Notes: generated by a model from the sequence alone, not told the origin. A stretch of 64,000 nucleotides of DNA from Arthrobacter livingstonensis (GCF_003219815.1 NZ_QJVD01000001.1:1-64000), one strand, 5' to 3'; numbered from the stretch's first letter, positions 27,461-38,071 are shown. Program-made: numbers and translations.

Positions 27461-28444
27461 ATGGTTTCAGTTGCGGCCCAGTGGTCGGGAATGTTCAGGG
27501 TTGATTCGGATTGCGGCGGCGCGCAGCGCTTCGTTCGCCTGGACGCGTCCGGCTACCTGCCGCCGTCAACCGGCGGACTGGCCAACCGCGCAGCCATGGC
27601 CGCAGGAATCCGGGCCGGCTGGCGCGCCGGCAGCGGCACCCTCAGGCTTGAGGGGGAGGGTTCGCCCGACGCCGCACCCTATGACGTGCTGGTCAACGGA
27701 GAGCTGGCCCACCGGCTGCCCGCCGCGGGCGAACACTGCCACGTCGTCGAACTGGACGTACCGGTCCCCGATTCACTGGTCGAGGTGTGGCTGCCGCACT
27801 TTGGCGACTTCCGCCTGAAGGCGGCCAGGTACGACGGCGTTGGCGCGGTGCCTGCCACGGAGTCAGGTCCGCGCTGGCTCAGCTACGGCAGTTCCATCAC
27901 GCACTGCCAGCAGGCCGACGGTCCCACCCAGACGTGGCCGGCGCTGGTGGCCCGGCGCAACGGCTGGCAGTCGTTCAATCTGGGGCTGGCGGGGGAATGC
28001 CAGCTGGATCCGGTGGCGGCGGACACCATCGCCCAAACCCCGCTCGAGCTGATCTCCCTCTGCGTGGGCATCAACAGCTACAACGCCGCAACGTTCTCCG
28101 AACGGACTTACGCGGGCGCCATCCATGGCTTTGTCGCCACCATCCGCCGCGCACACCCGCACGTGCCGATCGCGGTGATCACGCCGGTGCTGTCCCTGCC
28201 GCGGGAGGACAAACCCAACGCCGTCGGCTGGTCCCTGGCTAACTACCGGCGGGCCACCGCGGACGTCGTGGCGCAACTGCAGCGCAGGGGCGATGCCTGG
28301 ATCCACCTGATCGACGGCGCCGCGGTGTTCACCGCGCAGGAGGCGCTCGAGCGCCTGCCCGACACCCTGCACCCGGACACCGCCGGTTACGCCCTCATGG
28401 CCGCCCGGCTCGCACCCCAACTCGCCGCCATCCTCCGGCACTAA
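27461..28444 (+). CDS. SGNH/GDSL-family esterase
   Basis: The 327-aa protein has an N-terminal beta-sandwich of about 130 residues and an SGNH hydrolase domain. The four blocks are visible: Ser in YGSSITHC, Gly in GLAGEC, Asn in VGINSYN and the Asp/His pair in DTLHPDTAGY. No signal peptide is seen, so it is probably intracellular. The family includes carbohydrate O-acetyl esterases. With a sialidase gene directly upstream, a role in removing O-acetyl groups from released sialic acids is plausible but only inferred. It has its own leaderless-type promoter. Confidence 0.85.
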   Translation: MVSVAAQWSGMFRVDSDCGGAQRFVRLDASGYLPPSTGGLANRAAMAAGIRAGWRAGSGTLRLEGEGSPDAAPYDVLVNGELAHRLPAAGEHCHVVELDVPVPDSLVEVWLPHFGDFRLKAARYDGVGAVPATESGPRWLSYGSSITHCQQADGPTQTWPALVARRNGWQSFNLGLAGECQLDPVAADTIAQTPLELISLCVGINSYNAATFSERTYAGAIHGFVATIRRAHPHVPIAVITPVLSLPREDKPNAVGWSLANYRRATADVVAQLQRRGDAWIHLIDGAAVFTAQEALERLPDTLHPDTAGYALMAARLAPQLAAILRH

Positions 28445-28448
28445 CAAA

Positions 28449-28532
28449 CGCTCCCTCGGGGCTGTATCAGTGAACGCTCCCTCGCTTCACTGAGGGAGCT
28501 ACGGGGGAAGGCCACCCGAAGGTGAGGGAGCG
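28449..28532. repeat. Nested palindrome with GCTCCCTC arms
   Basis: CGCTCCCTC occurs at 28449-28457 and 28475-28483, and its complement GAGGGAGC(G) at 28492-28499 and 28524-28532. Inner and outer hairpins can both form. It fills the spacer between two convergent genes. Confidence 0.7.
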
Positions 28533-28570
28533 CCGGGGTGGTGGGTTCCCGCCGTCGTGCTTTGCCTCCG

Positions 28571-29572
28571 TCAGCGCGGCTCCGAAGCCGCCGCCGTGTC
28601 GAGCACTCCCAGCGCTGAACGCAGCCGGCCGCGCAGCACTGCGGCCTCGGCGCTGAAGGACCGCTGGTGGGCAACGTAGTCGGCCTTGCCGGCAGCCGTC
28701 TCAATGGGAATGGGTGGATAGCCCCACTCGGCCAAGTCATACGGTGAGGCCTGCATGTCCATGGCCCGGATCCGCCACGACAAGTCAAAACAGTCCATGA
28801 CCAGTTCGCTGGGCAGCGCGGGCGAAAGCTTGTACGCCCACTTGTACAGGTCCATGTTCGCGTGCAGGCAGCCGGGCTGTTCCAGATCCCGCTGATTTTC
28901 ACGCGTGGGCGTCAATTCGTTGAGTCCTGTGGCCTGCGGCGTGTAAAAACGGTAGGCGTCAAAGTGCGTGCAGCGGATCCTGTTCTCCTCCACCACCGCG
29001 TCCGTGCCGGCGGAGCCCAGCCGCAGTTCCAGATAGTCGTGCCGGACCGCGTTGGTCTCCTGTTGGTAAACCATGGCCCATTCATGCAGGCCAAAGCAGC
29101 CAAACTGAGCGGGGCGCGCTGCCGTCCTTCCCAGGATTATGCGGGCAAAATCGACGGCTTCCCTCCGCTTTTCCATGAACGCTCCGGCGTCAAGCACGAC
29201 GCCGGCACCCGGGCGGGGTGCCCCGGGAACCCGGGTGTCGCCGTCGTGCCCGGCCGACGGGGAAGTGCGGTAAAACTTCCACTCCAGGCGCTCCGCAGCC
29301 CCCGTCCCCTGCAAAACGACGCCCGCCCCCGGGTGCCAGCGGCGCAGCTGGCCGGGCTTTTGCGTGTAATAGGTGAACAGGAAGTCCTCCACCGGATGCT
29401 TCAGGCCGGCGGAGCGGCGCGCCAGGTAAGGGGCGGCGTAGCGGTCCACACGTTCCCGGTATGCCGCCTCGCGGGCACGCCACGTGTCCTGGTCAAGATG
29501 TACAAGGCCGGCGGGTTCCGGGGCAGCGCCTCCTTCGGCGGGCTGCTGTAGCGGCGTGGCGGAGGAGGTCAT
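28571..29572 (-). CDS. Conserved actinobacterial protein, annotated 3-methyladenine DNA glycosylase
   Basis: The 333-aa protein belongs to a conserved actinobacterial family often named 3-methyladenine DNA glycosylase. Typical stretches are HPVEDFLFTYYTQKPGQLRRWHPG (split: HPVEDFLFTYY, then LRRWHPGAG), FGCFGLHEWAMVYQ, RCTHFDAYRFYTP and CLHANMDLYKWAYK. I do not see a classical helix-hairpin-helix glycosylase motif, so the enzymatic name rests on family usage. It precedes nothing in an operon; the MarR-type gene upstream ends 12 bp before its start, so it may be the second gene of that transcript. Confidence 0.7.
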   Translation of the reverse strand: MTSSATPLQQPAEGGAAPEPAGLVHLDQDTWRAREAAYRERVDRYAAPYLARRSAGLKHPVEDFLFTYYTQKPGQLRRWHPGAGVVLQGTGAAERLEWKFYRTSPSAGHDGDTRVPGAPRPGAGVVLDAGAFMEKRREAVDFARIILGRTAARPAQFGCFGLHEWAMVYQQETNAVRHDYLELRLGSAGTDAVVEENRIRCTHFDAYRFYTPQATGLNELTPTRENQRDLEQPGCLHANMDLYKWAYKLSPALPSELVMDCFDLSWRIRAMDMQASPYDLAEWGYPPIPIETAAGKADYVAHQRSFSAEAAVLRGRLRSALGVLDTAAASEPR

Positions 29573-29583
29573 GCGTTCAATTA

Positions 29584-30060
29584 TCAGGCATGGAGCTGTG
29601 CGTGGGCGGGCGGGGCATCGTCCGCGCGGGTGGCGGCGTCGATCAGCGCCATCATGGTGTGGTGCAGGGCTGAGGCGGAATCGCGGTCCAGGCCCAGGCG
29701 AGACAGCATGGTGCCTGGCACCGACAAGGCTTTTTCACGCAGGGCGGCACCGGCGGGGGTGAGGTCCACGGCCAGGGCGCGCTGGTCCGCCGCGGAACGG
29801 TGCCTGCTCACGTAGCCCAGTGCTTCGAGGCGCTTGAGAAGTGGCGAAAGGGTGGCCGGTTCCAGCAACAGGGCCCCGCTGATGTCCTTGGCCTGGCGAG
29901 GCGCCTGTTCCCAGAGTGCCAGCATGACCAGGTATTGCGGGTGGGTCAGCGAAAGCTCGGCTAGCACAGGCTTGTACGCGGCGACCACGCTGCGGGAGGC
30001 GACGCTGAGCCCAAAGCAGAGTTGGCGATCAAGGCGCAGGTCGTTGTCCTGGACGGTCAC
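29584..30060 (-). CDS. MarR/OhrR-family redox-sensing repressor
   Basis: The 158-aa protein is a winged-helix MarR regulator of the OhrR type. LCFGLSVASRSVVAAYKP has the reactive Cys at position 15, as in Bacillus OhrR. LTHPQYLVMLALWE, KDISGALLLEPATLSPLLKRLEALG and RSAADQRALAVDLTPAG form the recognition helix and wing. OhrR proteins are inactivated when organic peroxide oxidises this Cys. The usual target ohr is not in the window. A palindrome typical of MarR operators lies 35 bp upstream of the start, between this gene and the divergent small gene at 30159. Confidence 0.9.
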   Translation of the reverse strand: MTVQDNDLRLDRQLCFGLSVASRSVVAAYKPVLAELSLTHPQYLVMLALWEQAPRQAKDISGALLLEPATLSPLLKRLEALGYVSRHRSAADQRALAVDLTPAGAALREKALSVPGTMLSRLGLDRDSASALHHTMMALIDAATRADDAPPAHAQLHA

Positions 30061-30094
30061 GAATTCCTCCCAAAGTCAGTGGGCCGAAAATTAG

Positions 30095-30106
30095 TTAGTG
30101 CACTAA
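30095..30106. promoter_or_regulatory. Probable OhrR/MarR operator
   Basis: TTAGTGCACTAA is a perfect 12-bp palindrome in an AT-rich stretch (TTAGTTAGTGCACTAATCAA) between two divergent genes. It has the form of a MarR-family operator. Confidence 0.65.
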
Positions 30107-30158
30107 TCAACAGGGTACTATGAATCCCATCGTTGCCCACAACCTTGAAGGATTTCCC

Positions 30159-30383
30159 ATGTCAGACGAACGTCTGGTCCACAGGTTCATGCGCCTGACC
30201 GGCCGCCTGCGTACGATCTTCGGCCCGGCCCACAGCAGCCCGCTGGACCATGAGATGACCGATGAAAACAAGGCGCTCCTGGCCCGGCAGCAGGCCGCGG
30301 CGGCGCAGTGGGCCACGGTTACGCGCGCCGACGGGACCACGTATCTGGTTCCGAAGGACCCCACCGACCAGTCCCTGCGCTAG
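30159..30383 (+). CDS. Small conserved protein, 74 aa (paralogue 1)
   Basis: The start at 30159 follows GAAGGA. An earlier in-frame ATG at 30120 has no ribosome binding site. The product begins MSDERLVHRFMRLTGRLRTI, then FGPA, a polar middle and a TVTRADGTTYLVPKD end. It resembles the 74-aa protein encoded at 30504-30728. No signal peptide or membrane segment is present. Function unknown. The OhrR-type operator upstream suggests peroxide-responsive expression. Confidence 0.7.
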   Translation: MSDERLVHRFMRLTGRLRTIFGPAHSSPLDHEMTDENKALLARQQAAAAQWATVTRADGTTYLVPKDPTDQSLR

Positions 30384-30503
30384 CCGCCGCTTTGGCGTCC
30401 AAGGCCGATAATTAGGACATGTTTTTATTATCTTTTCGAGCGGGAGTCAACTAAGATGGTGGGATATCCATCACATCGGGTTGAGTGTGGAGAGGAGATG
30501 TTG

Positions 30504-30728
30504 ATGATGGCAAGCGGCGACAAGTTCGTTACCAAGTTCATGCATGCGACGGAAAAGTTCCAGACGGTCTTCGGTCCCGCCGACCAGGGCGACATGGATG
30601 CTCCCGTGGTGCATCGGCACGACGCCTTTGAGGACGAAAGCGACGATGAGCTGGCACACATGGAGCAGCGGACCGATTCGGACGGGCATCACTACGCCAT
30701 TCACAGGAATGAAGAACCCGTGGAATGA
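30504..30728 (+). CDS. Small conserved protein, 74 aa (paralogue 2)
   Basis: The ATG at 30504 lies 6 nt after AGGAG and gives exactly 74 aa, the same length as its neighbour. The FGPA block is shared: KFVTKFMHATEKFQTVFGPA here and LVHRFMRLTGRLRTIFGPA there. The C-terminal parts also share a TD/RADG-H/T-Y pattern (DSDGHHYAIHRN). The two look like a tandem duplication that has diverged. This copy is more acidic and His-rich. Function unknown. Confidence 0.7.
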   Translation: MMASGDKFVTKFMHATEKFQTVFGPADQGDMDAPVVHRHDAFEDESDDELAHMEQRTDSDGHHYAIHRNEEPVE

Positions 30729-30815
30729 GGCCGGGTGCAGCGCAGAAAGGTGTCCGCCGCGGAACATGCGGCAGGCACCCTTTTTTGCGTCAACTCTTGC
30801 GTCGGGCGGCGAACG

Positions 30816-32102
<1,287 letters not shown>

Positions 32103-32415
32103 GGGTGCACACTCATCGGCTAACCTAACGCAACATCTTCAAAGTTCTTTCGCTGCCGTTCGCTCCCGAACAGCGCCACGCGCGCGGCCGGTGCGGCATA
32201 TTTGGCGCGGAGGGCAGTTGAAGCAAGTTTAGCCCCGGGCCCTGCCGATCTGGAATTGGGAAGTCCACATGACGGACACCCGACCACCGCCATCCGGCCG
32301 CTGTGGGTCCGCCGGCCCTTTGTGGAAAGTCCGACGACGGGATGATGCCTTGGGCGTCCGTCCCACCCTAGGATGGGGCAAAGGCCCGCCCGGGGCCGCT
32401 TGGGGAAGGTGCATC
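32103..32415. other. Divergent spacer between lysC and the ABC transporter genes
   Basis: This 313-bp spacer has no supported gene. It must hold the lysC promoter and the ABC operon promoter. TAGGAT at 32369-32374 is a possible -10 for the latter. The open frame from 32269 upstream of the ABC gene has no family homology. Confidence 0.45.
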
Positions 32416-33354
32416 GTGGCACGTGATTTGGAAGCATTTAACGGGCTTTCCGCTGTGGGGGTCTCGCGCCGCTTTGGCGCAGTCCACGCAGTGGCGGGCA
32501 TGGACCTGCGGGCACCTGCCGGGGAGGTCACGGCCCTGATCGGGCCCAACGGTGCCGGCAAGACAACGCTGCTGTTAATTCTGGCTTCGCTGCTGGCGCC
32601 GGACACCGGCACGGTGCGCATCATGGGGGTCGACCCGTCCAAGGACCCGTCGGCGGCCCGGGCCAGGATCGGCTGGATGCCGGACACCCTTGGCGTGTGG
32701 GATTCCCTGACCGCCCGCGAGATCCTCACGCTCATGGGGAGGTTCTACCGCCTGCCCAAGGCCGCCATTGCCGGCCGGGTCACCGAACTCCTCGATCTGG
32801 TGAACCTTGCGGACCTTGCAGACCAGCACGCCCGGGTACTCTCCCGCGGCCAGCAGCAGCGGCTCAGCCTGGCCCGGGCGCTGATTCACGATCCCGACGT
32901 GCTGCTTCTGGATGAACCGGCGTCCGGACTGGATCCTGGATCGCGGGTGGCACTGCGCCACATCCTGCGTGGGCTGGCGGCGCAAGGGAAGGCCGTCGTC
33001 GTCTCTTCACATGTCCTCGCCGAGCTGGACGAAATCGCGGATCGGGCCGTGTTTGTCAACGCCGGACGCTCCGTCCTGGCCCAAAGCGTGGAGCAGGCCG
33101 CAGCCCAGGGGCGCCGCTACGCAATTTCCGCACTGGACCCGGCAACACTACCCGCGGAGCTGGCCAGGCTGGGCGTGCAGTTTGAGAGCGGCAGCGGCCG
33201 GCGCGGCTCCGTGACCGTGATGGTGGGAACGGAACGGGATTCCGCGCAGCTGCTGGCAGATCTGGTGCGGGCCGGCGTGGCGGTCACCGCCTTTGCCCCG
33301 GCCGCCGGGGCCTTGGAAGAAACCTACATGAGCATGGATGTGGAGCAGCGATGA
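32416..33354 (+). CDS. ABC transporter ATP-binding protein
   Basis: The 312-aa ATPase has Walker A GPNGAGKTT, a Q-loop region near IGWMPDTLG, signature LSRGQQQRLSLARAL, Walker B VLLLDEP and a switch His in VVSSHVL. The C-terminal extension is usual for ABC-2 exporters. The GTG at 32416 follows GGAAGG and is preferred to the longer frame from 32269. It overlaps the permease gene by 4 bp (ATGA), so the two form an exporter. Confidence 0.92.
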   Translation: MARDLEAFNGLSAVGVSRRFGAVHAVAGMDLRAPAGEVTALIGPNGAGKTTLLLILASLLAPDTGTVRIMGVDPSKDPSAARARIGWMPDTLGVWDSLTAREILTLMGRFYRLPKAAIAGRVTELLDLVNLADLADQHARVLSRGQQQRLSLARALIHDPDVLLLDEPASGLDPGSRVALRHILRGLAAQGKAVVVSSHVLAELDEIADRAVFVNAGRSVLAQSVEQAAAQGRRYAISALDPATLPAELARLGVQFESGSGRRGSVTVMVGTERDSAQLLADLVRAGVAVTAFAPAAGALEETYMSMDVEQR

Positions 33355-34556
33355 GCACCGAGGTGGAGGGGCCGGGCCCAACGCCGGGCACAACGGACGC
33401 CGGCAGGCATGCGGGCGGCCTTGGTGCCTACTGGGAAGGCATCAGCGCCGTGGTCGCCCTGGAAGTGCGGCAGCGGCTGCGTTCGCGCGGCTGGTACATC
33501 CTGCTGGCCATCTGGGTGGTGGTCATTGGCTTTGTGACGGCATTGACCTGGTCCAGCTGGAAGGTGCAAGTCCAGGCCCAGGGCGATTTTGGCGTGGTGG
33601 CGCCGGGCGCCGCGGGTCAGGCCCCGGGGTCGCTGATCTTTGAGATTGTGCTGGCCTTCGTGCTGCTTTTCGGGCTGTTGGTGGCACCGGCGTTCTCCGC
33701 GAACGCCGTCAACGGCGACCGTGCGGGCGGCACCTTGGCCATACTTCAGGTGACGCTGCTGCGCCCGGGGCAAATACTGTGGGGAAAATTTCTGGCGTCC
33801 TGGCTTGCCGGCCTGGCGTTCCTGGTGGTCAGCATTCCGTTCCTTCTGTTCGGATTCCTGCAGGGCGGGCTGGGCATGGGGCACATCCTCGTTGCCCTGC
33901 TGATGATGGCGGTCGAATTGGGGGTGGTGTGCGCCATCGGGGTGGGCATCTCCGCCCTGGCCAGCCGTCCCTTGTTCTCCATAGTGGTCACGTACCTGGT
34001 GGTGGCCGCGCTGGGGGTTGGCACGCTAATCGCCTTCGGACTGGGATCGCTGGTCAGCCAAGGGACAGTCCAGGCGAACCAGGCCTATTACAAGAACACG
34101 TACGTGCAAGAGGGGTCTGGCGGTTCCGACCCCGCCCCGGGCTACCCGGAAATGCCCAGCGGCATCACAGACCAGAACAACGACTATGCGTGTTACGGAC
34201 CCCTCACCGAGCAGCAGGCCGTCCGGTCCGACCGGGTGGCGTGGCTGCTCGGCATGAACCCGTTTGTCGTGGTGGCGGATGCCATCCCGTACCCGGACAG
34301 GTCCACGCAGGGCTCCTACTCCCAGGGTGTGTTCGAATCCATCAGCCAGGGCGCCCGCTACGTGCAGGCGGGGCCGGATGCAACATACCAGTGCGCGGGA
34401 GGCAAGATCACGCCGTTGTACCTTGGCCAGAAGGCACCGTTGTGGCCGCTGGGCCTGGGACTGCAGCTGGCATTGACCGCCGGAATACTGGCGCTCGGGT
34501 GGCGGGCACTGCGCACCCCGGCCGGGAGGCTGCCGAAAGGCACCCGGGTCGCATAG
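33351..34556 (+). CDS. ABC-2 type transporter permease
   Basis: The 401-aa membrane protein has about six hydrophobic segments, such as WYILLAIWVVVIGFVTAL, LVLAFVLLFGLLVAPAF and a last one near residues 370-390. NGDRAGGTLAILQVTLLRPGQILWGKF is the cytoplasmic loop typical of ABC-2 permeases. An extracellular region with two Cys (YACYGP and YQCAGG) lies between membrane segments five and six. It should work with the preceding ATPase; the exported substrate is not known. Confidence 0.88.
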   Translation: MSTEVEGPGPTPGTTDAGRHAGGLGAYWEGISAVVALEVRQRLRSRGWYILLAIWVVVIGFVTALTWSSWKVQVQAQGDFGVVAPGAAGQAPGSLIFEIVLAFVLLFGLLVAPAFSANAVNGDRAGGTLAILQVTLLRPGQILWGKFLASWLAGLAFLVVSIPFLLFGFLQGGLGMGHILVALLMMAVELGVVCAIGVGISALASRPLFSIVVTYLVVAALGVGTLIAFGLGSLVSQGTVQANQAYYKNTYVQEGSGGSDPAPGYPEMPSGITDQNNDYACYGPLTEQQAVRSDRVAWLLGMNPFVVVADAIPYPDRSTQGSYSQGVFESISQGARYVQAGPDATYQCAGGKITPLYLGQKAPLWPLGLGLQLALTAGILALGWRALRTPAGRLPKGTRVA

Positions 34557-34581
34557 CTCCCGCGACCGCCACGCCGTCAGG

Positions 34582-34652
34582 ATCTGTGTTGCAGTAGTTG
34601 GACGAAAAAGCGCGTCGAAAGCGCTTTCCGGTGCAACTACTGCAACACAGAT
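34582..34652. repeat. Long palindrome with 19-bp perfect arms
   Basis: Arms 34582-34600 (ATCTGTGTTGCAGTAGTTG) and 34634-34652 are perfect complements, and a nested AAAGCGC/GCGCTTT stem lies inside. It is related to 20841-20901 (shared TGTTGCAGT-GTTGGAC arm) and again lies between convergent genes. Confidence 0.85.
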
Positions 34653-34663
34653 GTGAGGACTGT

Positions 34664-36559
34664 TTAGGAGACGGACACTTTTGCCCGCGGCGCCCGCATC
34701 AGCACGACGTCGTCGGGGATCTGGCGCACGGCACCCTTGTCGGCGCTGGTGGCCATGGAGGCGTAGGCGCGCAGGGCTGCAGAGACCTCGCGCTCACGGC
34801 CAACAGGCTGGTAGCCGGTGGTGGATTCGAGCAGGTCACGGCGCTCGTCCAGCTCAACCGGGTCCACCAAAAGTTCCAGGGAGCGGTTGGGGATGTCGAT
34901 GCGGATGATGTCGCCGTCCTGGACCAGGGCGATGGTGCCGCCGGCGGCAGCCTCGGGGGAGACGTGGCCGATCGACAGGCCGGAGGTGCCTCCGGAGAAG
35001 CGGCCGTCGGTGATGAGTGCGCAGACCTTGCCCAGGCCCAGACCCTTCAGGAATGAGGTGGGGTAGAGCATTTCCTGCATGCCCGGGCCGCCGCGGGGGC
35101 CCTCGTAGCGGATGACCACCACGTCGCCGGCCTTGACTGTCTTGCTCAGGATCTTTTCCACGGCTTCGTCCTGGGACTCGCAGACCACGGCCGGGCCCTC
35201 GAACGTCCAGATGGACTCGTCCACGCCTGCGGTCTTGACCACGGCGCCGTCAATGGCGATGTTGCCGCGCAGCACGGCCAGCCCGCCGTCCTTGGAGAAC
35301 GCGTGCCCAACATCGCGCAGACAACCCTCGGCGGCGTCGATGTCCAGGGACGTCCACTCGGCCGACTGTGAGAATGCGGTGGAGGAGCGCTGGCCGCCGG
35401 GTGCGGCAGTCCAGAGAGCCTGGGCGGCTTCGGTGGCCTTGCCGCCGCGGATGTCCCAGTCGTCCAGCCATCCGGTGAGGTCGCTGGAATGGACGGAGCG
35501 GACGTTCGTGTGGAGCAGCCCGCCGCGGTTCAGCTCCCCCAAGAGTGCGGGGATGCCGCCGGCGCGGTGTACGTCCTCCATGTAGTACGTCTTGTTGCCC
35601 GCTACGTTCGGGGCCACCTTGGCCAGGCACGGCACTTGGCGGGACTTCGCGTCGATGTCCTCGAGGTCGTACTTCAGCCCTGCTTCCTGTGCTGCGGCAA
35701 GCAGGTGCAGGATCGTATTGGTGGAGCCGCCCATGGCGATGTCCAGGGCCATGGCGTTGTCGAACGCCTCGAAGCTGGCGATGGAGCGCGGGAGGACCGA
35801 CTCGTCGTCGTCCTCGTAGTAGCGCTTGGCGATCTCAACGGCGGTGGCACCGGCGCGCTCGTACAGCTCCTTGCGGGCGGTGTGCGTGGCGAGCAGCGAG
35901 CCGTTGCCGGGCAACGACAGGCCGATCGCCTCGGTCAGGCAGTTCATGGAGTTGGCCGTGAACATGCCGGAGCAGGATCCGCAGGTGGGACAGGCGTTTG
36001 CCTCGATGAGGTCGATGTCGGCGTCGGAGATGGAATCATCCACGGCGTCGGAAATGGCGTTGACCAGGTCCAAGGTGCGGATCGAGCCGTCGGTCATGGT
36101 CACGCGGCCGGCTTCCATCGGGCCGCCGGAGACAAACACGGTGGGGATGTTCAGGCGCAGGGCCGCCATGAGCATGCCGGGGGTGATCTTGTCGCAGTTG
36201 GAGATGCACACCAGCACGTCGGCACAGTGGGCGTTGACCATGTACTCCACGGAGTCGGCGATGAGGTCGCGGGAGGGGAGCGAGTACAGCATGCCGCCGT
36301 GGCCCATGGCGATGCCGTCGTCCACGGCGATGGTGTTGAATTCGCGGGCGATGGCGCCGGCTTTATGGATGGCGTCGGAGACGATGCGGCCCACGGGGGC
36401 GAGATGCGTGTGGCCGGGGACGAACTCCGTGAAGGAGTTGGCGACGGCAACGATCGGCTTGCCGATGTCGGACTTGGCGACGCCGGAGGCCATCATGAGG
36501 GCGCGGGCGCCTGCCATGTTGCGGCCGTGGGTGACGGTGCGTGAGCGTAAAGGAGGCAT
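34664..36559 (-). CDS. ilvD: Dihydroxy-acid dehydratase
   Basis: IlvD dehydrates dihydroxy acids in isoleucine, valine and pantothenate synthesis and needs an Fe-S cluster. The 631-aa protein is of the long, E. coli-like type. Visible marks are [13 protein letters not shown] and [18 protein letters not shown] (cluster cysteines), and [12 protein letters not shown] and [22 protein letters not shown] near the C-terminus. It is divergent from an XRE-type regulator gene. Confidence 0.96.
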   Translation of the reverse strand: MPPLRSRTVTHGRNMAGARALMMASGVAKSDIGKPIVAVANSFTEFVPGHTHLAPVGRIVSDAIHKAGAIAREFNTIAVDDGIAMGHGGMLYSLPSRDLIADSVEYMVNAHCADVLVCISNCDKITPGMLMAALRLNIPTVFVSGGPMEAGRVTMTDGSIRTLDLVNAISDAVDDSISDADIDLIEANACPTCGSCSGMFTANSMNCLTEAIGLSLPGNGSLLATHTARKELYERAGATAVEIAKRYYEDDDESVLPRSIASFEAFDNAMALDIAMGGSTNTILHLLAAAQEAGLKYDLEDIDAKSRQVPCLAKVAPNVAGNKTYYMEDVHRAGGIPALLGELNRGGLLHTNVRSVHSSDLTGWLDDWDIRGGKATEAAQALWTAAPGGQRSSTAFSQSAEWTSLDIDAAEGCLRDVGHAFSKDGGLAVLRGNIAIDGAVVKTAGVDESIWTFEGPAVVCESQDEAVEKILSKTVKAGDVVVIRYEGPRGGPGMQEMLYPTSFLKGLGLGKVCALITDGRFSGGTSGLSIGHVSPEAAAGGTIALVQDGDIIRIDIPNRSLELLVDPVELDERRDLLESTTGYQPVGREREVSAALRAYASMATSADKGAVRQIPDDVVLMRAPRAKVSVS

Positions 36560-36623
36560 GGAACCAGTTAATCAGCTGGGTGCCTGCCGTGGAAGACGGT
36601 GGCGGTACTAGTAGTGGCAGTGC

Positions 36624-36629
36624 TAGATT
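36624..36629 (+). promoter_or_regulatory. -10 box, leaderless promoter
   Basis: TAGATT begins 13 nt before the GTG at 36637. Confidence 0.5.
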
Positions 36630-36636
36630 TACGTAG

Positions 36637-37464
36637 GTGAATGAAGAACGACGCCGGGAGCTGGGACAGTTCCTGCGCGACCGCCGCGCCAACCTGGTCC
36701 GTGCCGAACTGGGCCTGCCGCCCATTGGCCGCAGCCGGACCTTGGGTTTGCGGCGAGAAGAGGTTGCCGCGTTCGCGGCCGTCAGTGTCACCTGGTACAC
36801 GTGGCTGGAACAGGGGCGGGACATCAATGCCTCGCGCCAGGTGCTTGAGTCGATTGCCCGCGTGCTCCGGCTGACCGCCGCCGAGCAGTCCTACCTGTTG
36901 GCGATGGGCGGATATGCCCCGGTCCCCCTGGCGGAGGTTGCGCCAATCGAGGCAGCGCCGCCGCACCTGCAGGCCCTGCTGGACGCCCTGGATTTTCCGG
37001 CGTTTGCCGTGGCCCCGGACTGGGGGATCGCCGGCTGGAACACTGCCTACACGCTGTTGTATTCGCGGATTGCCGAGGTGGGCACGGCGGAGAGGAACCT
37101 GCTGTGGCTGATTTTCACGGATCCGCAGCTGCGCCGGATGCTGCCCGACTGGGAAGAGACGTCGCGGCACTTTGTGGGCGAGTTCCGGGCTGAGTCGGGG
37201 CCCCGGCTGGGATCGGCCGCGCATGCCTCGTTGGTGGCCAGGCTGCAGGGCGCAAGCCCGGACTTCGCGAAGATCTGGGCCGAGCGGGGTGTCGAGGGGT
37301 TTGCCTCACGGCAGCGTGTCTTCCTGCATCCGGGCGTGGGCGAGCTGGTTTTTGAACAGCACCGGCTGGTGCCCTCGGAGGCCCCGGAACTGCATTTTGT
37401 TCTCTATGCGCCCACGCCGGGCACCCCCACCCGTGAACGGCTGGCAGGGCTTTCGGCGCGGTAG
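36637..37464 (+). CDS. XRE-type regulator with MmyB-like ligand domain
   Basis: The 275-aa protein has an N-terminal helix-turn-helix (RTLGLRREEVAAFAAVSVTWYT, residues 33-54, then LEQGRD) and a C-terminal MmyB-like sensory domain (FAVAPDWGIAGWNTAY, LLWLIFTDP, FVGEFRAESG and ELVFEQHRLVP). Such regulators often control a neighbouring dehydrogenase. Here the divergent neighbour is ilvD. The GTG start lacks a ribosome binding site and fits leaderless initiation. Confidence 0.88.
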   Translation: MNEERRRELGQFLRDRRANLVRAELGLPPIGRSRTLGLRREEVAAFAAVSVTWYTWLEQGRDINASRQVLESIARVLRLTAAEQSYLLAMGGYAPVPLAEVAPIEAAPPHLQALLDALDFPAFAVAPDWGIAGWNTAYTLLYSRIAEVGTAERNLLWLIFTDPQLRRMLPDWEETSRHFVGEFRAESGPRLGSAAHASLVARLQGASPDFAKIWAERGVEGFASRQRVFLHPGVGELVFEQHRLVPSEAPELHFVLYAPTPGTPTRERLAGLSAR

Positions 37465-37471
37465 GCCCGGC

Positions 37472-38071
37472 CTACGTCAGCGCGTTGCGCCGGCCCTCAA
37501 AGGCCCGGCCCAGGGTGACCTCGTCGGCGTATTCCAGGTCGCCGCCCACGGGCAGGCCGGAGGCCAGACGCGTGACGGCGATGCCGATGGTTTTCAGCAT
37601 CCGCGAGAGGTAGGTTGCCGTGGCCTCGCCCTCCAGGTTGGGGTCGGTGGCGATGATGATTTCCTCGATCCGGCTGTCGTTGAGCCGGGTCAGCAGTTCG
37701 CGGATGCGCAGTTGGTCCGGGCCAATGCCGGCAATGGGATTGATGGAGCCGCCCAGCACGTGGTACCGGCCCTTGAAGGCACGGGTGCGCTCTACGGCCA
37801 TCACGTCCTTGGACTCCTCCACCACGCAGATGACCGTGGGGTCCCGGCGTTCATCGCGGCAGATGTTGCAGGTTTCGGACTCGGTGACGTTGCCGCAGAT
37901 GGTGCAGAATTTCACCCGTTCCTTGACCGTGATGATGGAACGGACCAGCCTCTGCATGTCCTCGGTGTCCGCGTCCAGGATGTGGAACGCAAGCCGCTGG
38001 GCGGATTTGGGGCCGATGCCCGGCAGGCGTCCCAGCTCATCGATGAGCTCCTGAACTGCTCCCTCGTACAC
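37472..38071 (-). CDS. recR: Recombination mediator RecR
   Basis: RecR acts with RecF/RecO to load RecA on gapped DNA. The 199-aa protein has the helix-hairpin-helix [18 protein letters not shown], a four-Cys zinc finger ([17 protein letters not shown]) and a Toprim domain ([14 protein letters not shown]). It follows dnaX in the same direction, the common bacterial order dnaX-recR. Confidence 0.96.
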   Translation of the reverse strand: MYEGAVQELIDELGRLPGIGPKSAQRLAFHILDADTEDMQRLVRSIITVKERVKFCTICGNVTESETCNICRDERRDPTVICVVEESKDVMAVERTRAFKGRYHVLGGSINPIAGIGPDQLRIRELLTRLNDSRIEEIIIATDPNLEGEATATYLSRMLKTIGIAVTRLASGLPVGGDLEYADEVTLGRAFEGRRNALT

